Below, piece by piece: positions 57,786 to 64,000 of a stretch of DNA of 64,000 nucleotides. How positions within the stretch are numbered: the first letter of the stretch is position 1; each line of letters opens with the position of its first letter. The notes beneath the pieces are model-generated. The model searched no databases. It had not been told where the DNA came from and worked only from the letters and a program-made list of their open reading frames with translations. Source of the DNA: Streptomyces sp. NBC_01317 (GTDB lineage Bacteria; Actinomycetota; Actinomycetes; Streptomycetales; Streptomycetaceae); assembly GCF_035961655.1 (NCBI RefSeq), contig NZ_CP108393.1, forward strand, positions 5,379,001 through 5,443,000. Direction: 5' to 3'. The translations under genes were made by a program, and so were the position numbers.

Positions 57786-58049
57786 TTCCCGTTGCCCTCT
57801 TCGTTCCCCGGGACCGCCAACCACACCTCCGGAAAGGTCGGTTGCGGGATCAGCCCCCCTCGATCACACTTGAAGCAGCGGCAGAGCTGCGCCCCTTCCG
57901 AGGGGCGGCGGACCTGCCGCTTTGTGTTGCCCGGAATCCCACTCCCCTGGGTCGCGACCGGGCCTCACCACTGATCGACACCCGTGATCGGCATCACCGA
58001 TCGGCGCATCCGCCCCACGGCCCATCGCCTTCCGCGAAGGAGCGTCCAT
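57786..58049. other. Intergenic region ahead of the tail genes
   Basis: With the repeat and terminator before it, this makes 340 bp without a gene. It should hold the tail-operon promoter; no confident -10/-35 pair is seen. A minor CCCCTTCCGAGGGG hairpin is at about 57891. Confidence 0.4.
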
Positions 58050-58451
58050 GTGAGCGTTTTGAACTTTCCCGATGTGGAACGGCTCGTCGTCGACTTCCTT
58101 GAGGACCGGCCCGAAATGGTCGGCGTCACGGTCGACAACCGCCCGCCCGCCGGGTTCGACGGCACCCAGAAGGCCGTCCTGGTCTCCCGCGTCGGCGGCG
58201 TGTGGGTCGACGACCTGCATCTCGACAAACCACTGCTGGACCTTGAGGTGTACGGCCCCGACAAGACCGCGGCCCACACCGTGGCCCTCGCCGCCCGCGC
58301 CTGTGTCCTGGAGCTGATCGGTACGCGGTACGGCACGGCGGTGGTCACCGACGTCGACGAGGCCGACGGGCCCCGCTGGCTGCCCGACTACAACCGCCCG
58401 GCCGGCAACCGCTACCTGGCCACGCTCCGCCTGTCCATCCGCCCCGCGTAA
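58050..58451 (+). CDS. Probable tail terminator/completion protein
   Basis: A 133-residue protein starting at GTG 58050 (AAGGAG eight bases upstream). Sequence: LNFPDVERLVVDFLEDRPEM, then VTVDNRPPAGFDG and a beta-rich VWVDDLHLDKPLLDLEVYGP followed by YLATLRLSIRP. Size, position directly before the tube gene and strand pattern fit the small proteins that cap siphophage tails (gpU/gp17-like). A strong family match cannot be shown by eye. In the absence of a head, such a protein would end the tube. Confidence 0.6.
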   Translation: MSVLNFPDVERLVVDFLEDRPEMVGVTVDNRPPAGFDGTQKAVLVSRVGGVWVDDLHLDKPLLDLEVYGPDKTAAHTVALAARACVLELIGTRYGTAVVTDVDEADGPRWLPDYNRPAGNRYLATLRLSIRPA

Positions 58452-58485
58452 ATCCACAACGCTCAACCCTTCCTGAGGAGTTCAC

Positions 58486-59091
58486 ATGGCAACAGGTCCC
58501 AACAGCAGCAAGGAAATCCGCGTCGCAGGTACCGGAAAGGTCCTGGTGGCGGCCCCGGTCGGAGCCACCGGAGCGCCGGCCGCGCCGATCGACACCACCG
58601 TGGCGTGGATCGGCTGGACCGAGCTGGGCTACACCTCCACCGACGGCATCAAGCTCAGCAAGAAGGACAAGATCGACCAGGTGGACGGCTGGCAGTCGGT
58701 GAGCGCGCTGCGCTACATCTACTCCGACCGTGAGCTGACCGTGAAGTTCCAGCTGCTCCAGATCAACAAGAACACCCTGCCGTTCTTCATGGGCGGTGGC
58801 GCCACGGCGCTCCTGTCGTCCCCGGCCGCGGCGGGCACGTTCAAGTACGACCTCTCCGCCAACCCCAAGGCGGACGAGCGCCAGCTCGGCTTCGAGTTCA
58901 CCGACAGCAACGGCACCGGCGACGTCTCGTACCGCTTCGTCATCCCGCGCGGCCAGGTCACCGAGACCGAGGAGATCTCGATGACCCGTACGGGCGCGAT
59001 GAAGCTCGGTGTGACCTTCACGGCCTACGCGCAGGACGACACGTCGCTGCCGCTGGCGACGTGGCTGATGAAGGACACGGCGTTCGCGTAA
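58486..59091 (+). CDS. Major tail tube protein
   Basis: A 201-residue protein, by composition and layout a siphophage major tail (tube) protein: short variable N-terminus (SSKEIRVAGTGKVLVAAPVG), a beta-sandwich core (WQSVSALRYIYSDRELTVKF), FFMGGGATALLSSP, SYRFVIPRGQVTETEEISM, and a conserved-type end GAMKLGVTFTAYAQDDTSLP. ATG 58486 follows CTGAGGAG six bases upstream. Tube genes are expressed at high level; the 16-bp hairpin 7 bp past its stop may limit read-through to the next gene. Confidence 0.8.
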   Translation: MATGPNSSKEIRVAGTGKVLVAAPVGATGAPAAPIDTTVAWIGWTELGYTSTDGIKLSKKDKIDQVDGWQSVSALRYIYSDRELTVKFQLLQINKNTLPFFMGGGATALLSSPAAAGTFKYDLSANPKADERQLGFEFTDSNGTGDVSYRFVIPRGQVTETEEISMTRTGAMKLGVTFTAYAQDDTSLPLATWLMKDTAFA

Positions 59092-59097
59092 CCGCTA

Positions 59098-59135
59098 CGG
59101 GTACGGGGGTGGCCGGCGCGCCACCCCCGTACCCG
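59098..59135 (+). terminator. 16-bp perfect hairpin after the tube gene
   Basis: CGGGTACGGGGGTGGC (59098-59113) pairs with GCCACCCCCGTACCCG (59120-59135), loop CGGCGC. No U-tract; it is followed by a 55-nt G-free tract, as expected for a partial, perhaps Rho-assisted, terminator. Confidence 0.8.
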
Positions 59136-59142
59136 CAACTCG

Positions 59143-59197
59143 CCCTACCCCTACCCCCCCTACCTCCCCCTCCCCTTCCCCTCCAACCCACCCAACA
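59143..59197. other. 55-nt G-free pyrimidine-rich tract (rut-like)
   Basis: No G occurs between 59143 and 59197; the tract is C-rich with scattered T and A. This resembles a Rho-loading region between the tube and chaperone genes, overlapping the leader of the chaperone gene. Confidence 0.5.
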
Positions 59198-59207
59198 GGA
59201 GACCGAC

Positions 59208-59498
59208 ATGGCGGGATTCAACGTCAACGCCGCCCGTGCCCAGCGCCTCGAAGCGCTCGGCCGGGCCTGGAGTTTCGATGTGGACGAGGACTCGTTCGAG
59301 CTGCCGACGGAGCTGACCCGCACGACCGCGCGCAAGCTGCGGGACCTCGACGACAACGACGTCGACGGTCTGCTGCGACTGCTGCTCGGCGAGCAGCAGT
59401 TCACGCGCTTCGAGCGGCACGACGTCACGATGCAGGACATCGCGGCGATCCTGGAGGCGTACGGCAAGGAGACGGGTCTCGGCCTGGGGGAAGACTGA
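59208..59498 (+). CDS. Tail assembly chaperone, short form (gpG-like)
   Basis: A 96-residue protein starting at ATG 59208 (CAGGAG nine bases upstream), between tube and tape measure genes, where siphophages encode the chaperone that wraps the tape measure protein. WSFDVDEDSFELPTELTRTT and LRDLDDNDVDGLLRLLLGEQ are helical, acidic and Leu-rich. The C-terminal codons GGG-GAA-GAC-TGA sit on a G-run that allows slippage into the -1 frame, giving a longer form. Confidence 0.8.
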   Translation: MAGFNVNAARAQRLEALGRAWSFDVDEDSFELPTELTRTTARKLRDLDDNDVDGLLRLLLGEQQFTRFERHDVTMQDIAAILEAYGKETGLGLGED

Positions 59499-59899
59499 GC
59501 CTCGGCGAGCTCGTCGATGAGCACGCCGAGGCCCTGGAGGCCGACCTGCTGCGTTACTACGGCACGGACCTGCTGGACTGGCACCGCGGCCGCCTCTCCT
59601 CCCGCCGCCTCGCGGTACTGATCCAGCACCTCCCCAGGGACAGCGCGGTCGCCCGCGAACTCCACGGCGAGTCGGCCGACTGGTCGGTGACGGAGTACCT
59701 CTTGGCCCACGTGGCCGACCAACTGGCCGAGGCCAACTGGATGTTCGCCACGGTCAACCGCGACGAGGACGCCGATCCGCTCGAATTCCCGACACCGATC
59801 CCGAGACCGGGGGAGCCGGGAGACGGCCCGGAAGAGCGGAGCACACCGGACATTGCCAAGGGACCGGGCGTGCACGAACTCTCCGCCTTCTTCGCCTGA
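59208..59899 (+). CDS. Tail assembly chaperone, -1 frameshift extended form (gpGT-like)
   Basis: If the ribosome slips back one base at the G-run 59486-59490, translation continues as GRLSLGELVDEHAEALEADL and LLDWHRGRLSSRRLAVLIQH to a stop at 59899, adding 136 residues to about 94 (roughly 230 total). The extension has clear coding character and no start codon of its own at its beginning. G and GT forms made by frameshift at this spot are the hallmark of dsDNA phage tail chaperones; a -1 slip is the common direction. The ratio of the two forms controls tail assembly. Confidence 0.75.
59486..59532 (+). other. Programmed -1 frameshift signal
   Basis: Slippery G-GGG-GAA (59486-59492), a 6-nt spacer including the zero-frame stop TGA (59496-59498), then the stem GCCTCGGCG (59499-59507) with CGCCGAGGC (59524-59532) and an inner GCTC/GAGC stem. 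Spacer and hairpin are as in known frameshift sites; the second slippery codon (GAA to GGA) is imperfect, as it is not a classical X-XXY-YYZ. Confidence 0.75.
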
Positions 59900-60017
59900 T
59901 ACGGCTTACCCGTCGTTCAGTACCCGCAAGGACCAGGGAGTCATGGGACCCCATTTGCTTGCCGTCGTGGTCGTAGAGGGAAAGGCAGCCTCCGGCATCG
60001 CCAAGAAATCTCTGACG

Positions 60018-60434
60018 CTACGACAGATTGATTGTTCCGAAGGCGACGGTCATTGCTCCGATGGCCACCGCAACCAGGAAGATCGGCCACAGTCGAAAGC
60101 GAGGGTATTTTCCCGCAGGGTAGAAGGAAGGCCCATATCCGGGGTCGTAGTCGATCGCGACGATTTCACCCTCGGTGAATTGGCGGCTCCTGAACTTCTG
60201 TGGAGTGCGGGCTACCCAGTCCAGTTCAGATCCCGGACTCTCGATCCTGCCTTCGGTCGGCGAAAATCGGTAGGCCGGCCCTTCTGGAAGTTTCAGGCTG
60301 CCGAGTATCTCGACTTCCGCGGTCACGCTCCTTCGGTGCTCCTGGAGGCAGCTCCAGGCAAGAAGTAAGGCCCAGACTGTGGCGCCGAGGCCGACACAAA
60401 TCTCGGCATATGCAGCAATATTTCCCAGATTCAT
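60018..60434 (-). CDS. DUF3592-like two-helix membrane protein
   Basis: A 138-residue protein. A helix at the N-terminus (IAAYAEICVGLGATVWALLL) and another at the C-terminus (LWPIFLVAVAIGAMTVAFG) flank an extracytoplasmic domain (VTAEVEILGSLKLPEGPAYR, then FSPTEGRIE and GEIVAIDYDPGYGPSFYP) of the DUF3592 type. Function unknown. ATG 60434 is used. Its codon use is less G/C-biased than that of its neighbours. It lies on the minus strand inside the tail cassette, like a cargo gene. Confidence 0.75.
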   Translation of the reverse strand: MNLGNIAAYAEICVGLGATVWALLLAWSCLQEHRRSVTAEVEILGSLKLPEGPAYRFSPTEGRIESPGSELDWVARTPQKFRSRQFTEGEIVAIDYDPGYGPSFYPAGKYPRFRLWPIFLVAVAIGAMTVAFGTINLS

Positions 60435-60499
60435 GCGTGGATCGTAACAGGCTCGACTACGACGAATAGATAATGGCAGAGGGCTGTCCGTGGGGCGCT

Positions 60500-61078
60500 T
60501 TACTTGCCCTGGAGAGTGATCCGCCAAGGCGGAATGGTTCCCCAGTGCGGATCCACCGGTGACTGGACGGCGATCAGCCCGGGGCCGGGGATATTCACCG
60601 ATCCTTGAAACTTTGTTTCGCGGGAGATCAGCTCGCGGCGCTGCGTTCCGTCGAAGCTGTAGAACGCCAGGCACCCTCGCGACTCGAATTCGACGGACGC
60701 CCGGACCTTTCCGCCGTGGTAGGCGAACACGCGCGATGCGCCGGCCCCCGCCGCTTCGATCCCGATTTCCGGCGCTGCCGCAGGCTCGCTGATCAGCAGA
60801 TTCCATTTTCCGGGCTTCCGGATGGGATCCCCTGTGACATGGAGACTCGAATACCCGGGTGGCACGATTATGTGGGATCTGTCTCTGCCCCACCCCGAAG
60901 ATCCGAGATCCTCTCTTTCTATTCCCTGGCGGGACGTCAGTTCGCCCTCGATGTTGAAAGTGCGGCTCAGTAATCCTCCCCATGCTTCGATGAGCAGTGC
61001 CCGATCGAGGGTGCCTGCTGGAAGTTCAATTCTGGACTCTCCCCGTCCCGACACGGTTGAGCCCGATCCATTTGACAT
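60500..61078 (-). CDS. Hypothetical beta-rich protein in the tail cassette
   Basis: A 192-residue protein starting at ATG 61078 (AGGGATTCAA, ribosome-site purines six bases away). No signal peptide or helix. Segments such as SRIELPAGTLDRALLIEAWG, SHIIVPPGYSSLHVTGDP and AAGAGASRVFAYHGGKVRAS suggest a beta-sandwich. No known family recognised. It lies upstream of the DUF3592 gene on the minus strand, divergent from the coiled-coil gene 30 bp away. G+C is reduced, suggesting recent acquisition. Confidence 0.6.
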   Translation of the reverse strand: MSNGSGSTVSGRGESRIELPAGTLDRALLIEAWGGLLSRTFNIEGELTSRQGIEREDLGSSGWGRDRSHIIVPPGYSSLHVTGDPIRKPGKWNLLISEPAAAPEIGIEAAGAGASRVFAYHGGKVRASVEFESRGCLAFYSFDGTQRRELISRETKFQGSVNIPGPGLIAVQSPVDPHWGTIPPWRITLQGK

Positions 61079-61108
61079 TTGAATCCCTGAATCACCTGTG
61101 AGGAATCG

Positions 61109-61618
61109 ATGAGCAACGCGGATGAGAAGCCGCTCCAGCACAGAGTGGCAGAGCTGGAGGAAGAGTTCCAGCGATTCGAGGTAAAGGCGGAAAGGGGTTG
61201 GGCCAAGGCGGACGGTGTAGCTGCGGTCGGTGCTCTGACCGGTGTGTCCGGCGAGGCCAGCCTGGTCACCAGTGGGGTGAAGCTCGCGAACTTTGAGTTC
61301 GACCTGCGCCAGCACCTGAAGGACAAGGCGCTCGAACGGGCCGAGCTCGATCCGAAGGGGCTCCTTCGCCGCATCATCAAGGTCAAGAGAAAGGGGCAAA
61401 GTGACAGGAATATCACGAATCTCGCCCATGAGCGCATCACCGATCTGACTCGGGATCTCAATCAAAAGTTGCGCCGAAAGGCTGACAAGTCCGCTGTGGG
61501 CGCAACCAGTACCCGCCAGAACAGTCAGGTCGCCACCGCCCAACTGCGTGCGGACCGGGCCATCTTCGAAGTGCGTCGGCTGCACGACGAGATAGCGCGG
61601 CTGAACAGTCGTTTCTGA
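61109..61618 (+). CDS. Coiled-coil protein in the tail cassette
   Basis: A 169-residue, strongly helical protein with an N-terminal coiled coil (LQHRVAELEEEFQRFEVKAE), a middle of 30 residues, a basic stretch (RRIIKVKRKGQSDRN) and a second coil (AIFEVRRLHDEIARLNSRF). No family recognised. ATG 61109 has GAGGA just upstream. It lies 23 bp before the tape measure gene, so it may be co-transcribed with the tail genes, but its codon use is less biased. It could be a chaperone, an accessory tail protein, or a cargo gene. Confidence 0.6.
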   Translation: MSNADEKPLQHRVAELEEEFQRFEVKAERGWAKADGVAAVGALTGVSGEASLVTSGVKLANFEFDLRQHLKDKALERAELDPKGLLRRIIKVKRKGQSDRNITNLAHERITDLTRDLNQKLRRKADKSAVGATSTRQNSQVATAQLRADRAIFEVRRLHDEIARLNSRF

Positions 61619-61641
61619 CCCATCTAGGCAGGGAGGTAGAC

Positions 61642-62670
61642 ATGGGCCTCAACCAGTCCATCAGCACTGCGGCTGCCCAGCTCAGCCGCATGCGCGCCGC
61701 TGTCGCGCAGACGGCTTCACAGCTGGGGCGGATGCAGACCGCGACCGGATCCGCATCCAATTCTGTGCTGAAGATCAAAACGACGGCGGGGCAGGCGGAC
61801 GCTTCGATCGGGAAGCTCAGCACCGGCCTGCGTACCGCTGACAGCTCTCTGACCAAGTCCAAGGGGGCCACCGACAAGTTCAAGACCTCGCTCGATCGGC
61901 TCAAGAGTTCCGCCGACAAGGCCAAGAACGCGCTTCAGGACGTCAAGCGGCAGGCCGACGGGGTGGAGAAGTCCGTCGGGAAGGCCGGGAAGAACGCCGA
62001 CAAGGGCGGGAAGTCCATGGACGGGCTCGGGAAGGGGCTCAAGGGCGCGTCGCTCGCGCAGAAGGGGCTCAACCTCGCCATGGCCGCCAGCCCGTTCGGG
62101 CTCATCATGACGCTGCTCGCGCCCCTCATCGCGCGGTTCGTCAGCATGGACAAGGTCATGGCCGTCGCCAAGCGGGGCATGACCGCGGCCTGGAACGCCA
62201 TGCGGTCCGCGTCCTCCGCCGCCGCGCGGTTCCTCGGTCCGCTCTTCAAGGGCGTCGTCAACGCGTTCCTGCTGCCCACCCGCATGCTCGTCAGGGGGCT
62301 CAACTCCCTGATCGGCGGCCTCAACCAGGTCAAGTTCAGCGTTCCCGACTGGGTGCCCGTCATCGGCGGCAAGGGCTTCGCGTTCAACCTGCCCCGCATC
62401 CCGGTGCCCCAGCTCGCGCAGGGCGGCATCGTCGAGGCCAGGACCGGCGGCCGGCTCGCGCTCATCGGGGAGGGCGGCGAGGCCGAGGCCGTCATCCCGC
62501 TCTCCCGGCTGGAGCGCATGTTCGGCCAGCACCCCGGCGGCGCCGCCGGGATGAACCGGCTCGCCCAGGCCGTCGAGCGCCTCGCCGAACGCCCCGTACA
62601 CATCGAGGTCGACTCGCAGACCATCGCTCGCGCCGTCCTCGTCGGACAGCGCAAGCTCGCCAGGAGGTGA
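61642..62670 (+). CDS. Short tail tape measure protein
   Basis: A 342-residue protein with typical tape-measure layout: an Ala/Ser/Lys-rich helical N-terminus (ISTAAAQLSRMRAAVAQTAS), a central hydrophobic segment (FGLIMTLLAPLIARFVSM), and a C-terminal AQGGIVEARTGGRLALIGEG plus GEAEAVIPLSRLE end, as in phage tape measure proteins. At about 1.5 angstrom per residue it predicts a tube near 50 nm, shorter than common siphophage tails. ATG 61642 has GGGAGG seven bases upstream. It is directly downstream of the insertion. Confidence 0.82.
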   Translation: MGLNQSISTAAAQLSRMRAAVAQTASQLGRMQTATGSASNSVLKIKTTAGQADASIGKLSTGLRTADSSLTKSKGATDKFKTSLDRLKSSADKAKNALQDVKRQADGVEKSVGKAGKNADKGGKSMDGLGKGLKGASLAQKGLNLAMAASPFGLIMTLLAPLIARFVSMDKVMAVAKRGMTAAWNAMRSASSAAARFLGPLFKGVVNAFLLPTRMLVRGLNSLIGGLNQVKFSVPDWVPVIGGKGFAFNLPRIPVPQLAQGGIVEARTGGRLALIGEGGEAEAVIPLSRLERMFGQHPGGAAGMNRLAQAVERLAERPVHIEVDSQTIARAVLVGQRKLARR

Positions 62671-62678
62671 GACAGGAC

Positions 62679-63524
62679 ATGGCAAGGAATCTGTGGATCG
62701 GAAAGCCGGGACTCCTGCGGGAGATCACACAGGCCGCCAAGAGCTGGGACCGCAGCGCCGAGCTCAACGTCAGCGAGTTCAAGTCGCTGGAGGGGCAGAT
62801 CACCACGGTCTCGCCCGCCCGTACCGCCCGCCGGCTCAAGTTCGCCTGGGACTGGCTGGAGCCCGCCGACGCCGACCACCTCATCCGGCTCGCCCGGCGC
62901 GTCAACGGCCCCGGCATGCTCGGACGCAATGTGTACGCCGGCCGGTCCGTCGCCGTACTCGATCCCGCGGCCGGCAATCTGCTCGACCCCTACCAGGCCG
63001 CGGGACAGACGCTGCACCCCGCCGGTCACGACCACTGGTTCACCGTGCAGGGAGCGATCACCATCAGTCCGGCCGTCGACGACGTCGTCCTCGGCAGCTG
63101 CGACGACCCGGCCACCAAGATCGGCTGGCGGCACGGGACCTGGACCGGCTGGCCCGTGATGCCGGGCATGCGGACCTCCTGGCTGCTGCCGCCCGACTGG
63201 AATCCCGCCCTGGCCACCGCCCAGCTGGACTGGAAGGACGTGGACGGCGCCTACCTGTCCACCACGTCCGCCGCCGGCCCGCTGGTCACCGGCACGGCGC
63301 CCGCGAACGCCGCCTTCGTCACCCCCGTCGGCGCCCCCGGCGCGACCGGGATGACGGGTCTCGCCGGCGCGAGCCTGACCATCGGCGAGGAGCCCGTCGC
63401 CCTGTCGCTCGGCGACGGCTGCCCGGCCATGGCCGTCACCGGCTGCACCGAGACACCCGCGACCCGTCTCCCGTACCGCGGTGTCAGCATCGATCTGGTG
63501 GAGGTGGCAGGTGCAGCCCTCTGA
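62679..63524 (+). CDS. Phage distal tail (Dit-like) protein
   Basis: A 281-residue protein following the tape measure gene in the usual siphophage order, where the distal tail protein is expected. It begins ARNLWIGKPGLLREITQAAK and contains LKFAWDWLEPADADHLIRLA, a beta-rich middle (DHWFTVQGAITISPAVDDVV) and EEPVALSLGDGCPAMAVTGC. Assignment is from gene order and fold-like features, not a strong family match. ATG 62679 has AGGAGG eleven bases upstream. The next gene starts 14 bp before its stop. Confidence 0.65.
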   Translation: MARNLWIGKPGLLREITQAAKSWDRSAELNVSEFKSLEGQITTVSPARTARRLKFAWDWLEPADADHLIRLARRVNGPGMLGRNVYAGRSVAVLDPAAGNLLDPYQAAGQTLHPAGHDHWFTVQGAITISPAVDDVVLGSCDDPATKIGWRHGTWTGWPVMPGMRTSWLLPPDWNPALATAQLDWKDVDGAYLSTTSAAGPLVTGTAPANAAFVTPVGAPGATGMTGLAGASLTIGEEPVALSLGDGCPAMAVTGCTETPATRLPYRGVSIDLVEVAGAAL

Positions 63525-64000
63525 GGAGCGGTTCGACGCGGCCCTCGCCGCGCCGGAGCGTACCCCCGTCCACTCCACCCGCCTCGGCGGCGAGGAACTC
63601 GGCGAGCAGATCCAGTCCTGGAAGGTCGAGCGGGCCTACAACACCGATCTCCCCGAAGCCATGCGGGCGTTCAGCGGCAGCGCCTCGGCGCAGTTCGAGG
63701 CGCAGCTGAGCGGCCGGGTCGAGGACCAGGACACCGAAGGGAGGGGCCCGGTCGCCGAGCCCGCTCCGCGCCTGTACTCCGCCTGGGCGGACCGCGCCAC
63801 CGGCGACGCCGTGCGCCCGGGCCAGTCCGTCGTCCACGAGACAGGCGTCAACGGCCGTACGCTGCCGGCCTTCCGGGGCACCATCCGCTCCCGTACGGCC
63901 GCCTCCGGCAGCGACACCGTCACCGTCCAGGCCCTCGACGGCGCCGAGCGGCTGCGGGGCCCCGCCTCGCTGCCCCGCCCCTACCACGGCGTCTGGACCG
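63511..64000 (+). CDS. Partial baseplate/tail-associated protein
   Basis: A frame open from GTG 63511 (GGAGGTGGCAG upstream) to the window edge, at least 163 residues, N-terminal part only. VHSTRLGGEELGEQIQSWKV is followed by LPEAMRAFSGSASAQFEAQL, ATGDAVRPGQSVVHETGVNG and VTVQALDGAERLRGP, which fits the N-terminus of tail-tip (Tal/gp-J-like) proteins that define receptor binding and lysis. It overlaps the Dit-like gene by 14 bp. Its C-terminus, and any head genes, lie beyond the window. Confidence 0.7.
   Translation, partial: MQPSEERFDAALAAPERTPVHSTRLGGEELGEQIQSWKVERAYNTDLPEAMRAFSGSASAQFEAQLSGRVEDQDTEGRGPVAEPAPRLYSAWADRATGDAVRPGQSVVHETGVNGRTLPAFRGTIRSRTAASGSDTVTVQALDGAERLRGPASLPRPYHGVWT

Overview
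The window is high-GC actinobacterial chromosomal DNA, almost certainly from a Streptomyces. Third codon positions are overwhelmingly G or C, and GTG and TTG starts, leaderless -10 elements (TAGGCT/TAGGTT types) and ATGA/GTGA gene overlaps are common. It also carries typical Streptomyces families: DUF1707, DUF445, a SpoIIE-type phosphatase, an LPMO, DasR-like sites, WhiB and a GH6 lipoprotein. Everything functional here is inferred from the sequence and family knowledge; no searches were run.

Layout. 0-18 kb is housekeeping: a PTS IIB domain, rph, a lipoprotein, rdgB, tRNA-Leu, bcp, a GroES-like protein, a class A PBP, a three-gene ABC-2 exporter, a DUF1707 protein, an SGNH hydrolase, DUF445 and a large SpoIIE phosphatase. 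A pair of HNH nuclease genes and a decayed FAD monooxygenase fragment lie between tRNA-Leu and bcp. 19.2-22.5 kb is a lower-GC restriction-modification island: a C5 DNA methyltransferase, a Vsr nuclease and a NaeI-type restriction enzyme with its catalytic residues intact. 22.5-36.6 kb holds metabolic and surface genes: an MFS exporter divergent from an HxlR regulator, a YidC homologue, an FAH-family hydrolase, an oxidoreductase divergent from a ROK repressor, an LAATG-anchored surface protein, a class F sortase and a GH6 lipoprotein. 36.7-47 kb is bracketed by two tRNA-Lys(CTT) genes with the same sequence. It carries an NlpC/peptidoglycan-binding protein, an SPFH protein, a DasR-type-controlled chitin LPMO, an FtsX/ATPase ABC system divergent from a histidine kinase, and a secreted phospholipase A2. 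47-55 kb is metabolism and regulation: a lipase, IclR, an amidase, a 2-hydroxyacid dehydrogenase, a maleate-isomerase-like protein, an LLM oxidoreductase and a GNAT protein.

55.3-64 kb is the most interesting part. An XRE regulator diverges from a WhiB/zinc-protein/HTH operon, followed by siphophage-type tail genes: tail terminator-like, tail tube, tail assembly chaperone, tape measure, distal tail-like, and a baseplate-like gene running off the window. No terminase, portal, capsid or integrase gene is visible, which fits a domesticated, headless, flexible tail particle (tailocin-like) better than a complete prophage, although genes beyond 64 kb cannot be seen. The chaperone gene has a G-run, a 6-nt spacer and a strong hairpin at its stop codon, with a 136-codon -1 frame open beyond it: the architecture of the G/GT programmed frameshift. 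Three lower-GC genes of unknown role sit between the chaperone and the short tape measure gene.

A second window-wide oddity is that many genes carry short tandem duplications (7-29 bp, 2-6 copies) across or just after their stop codons.
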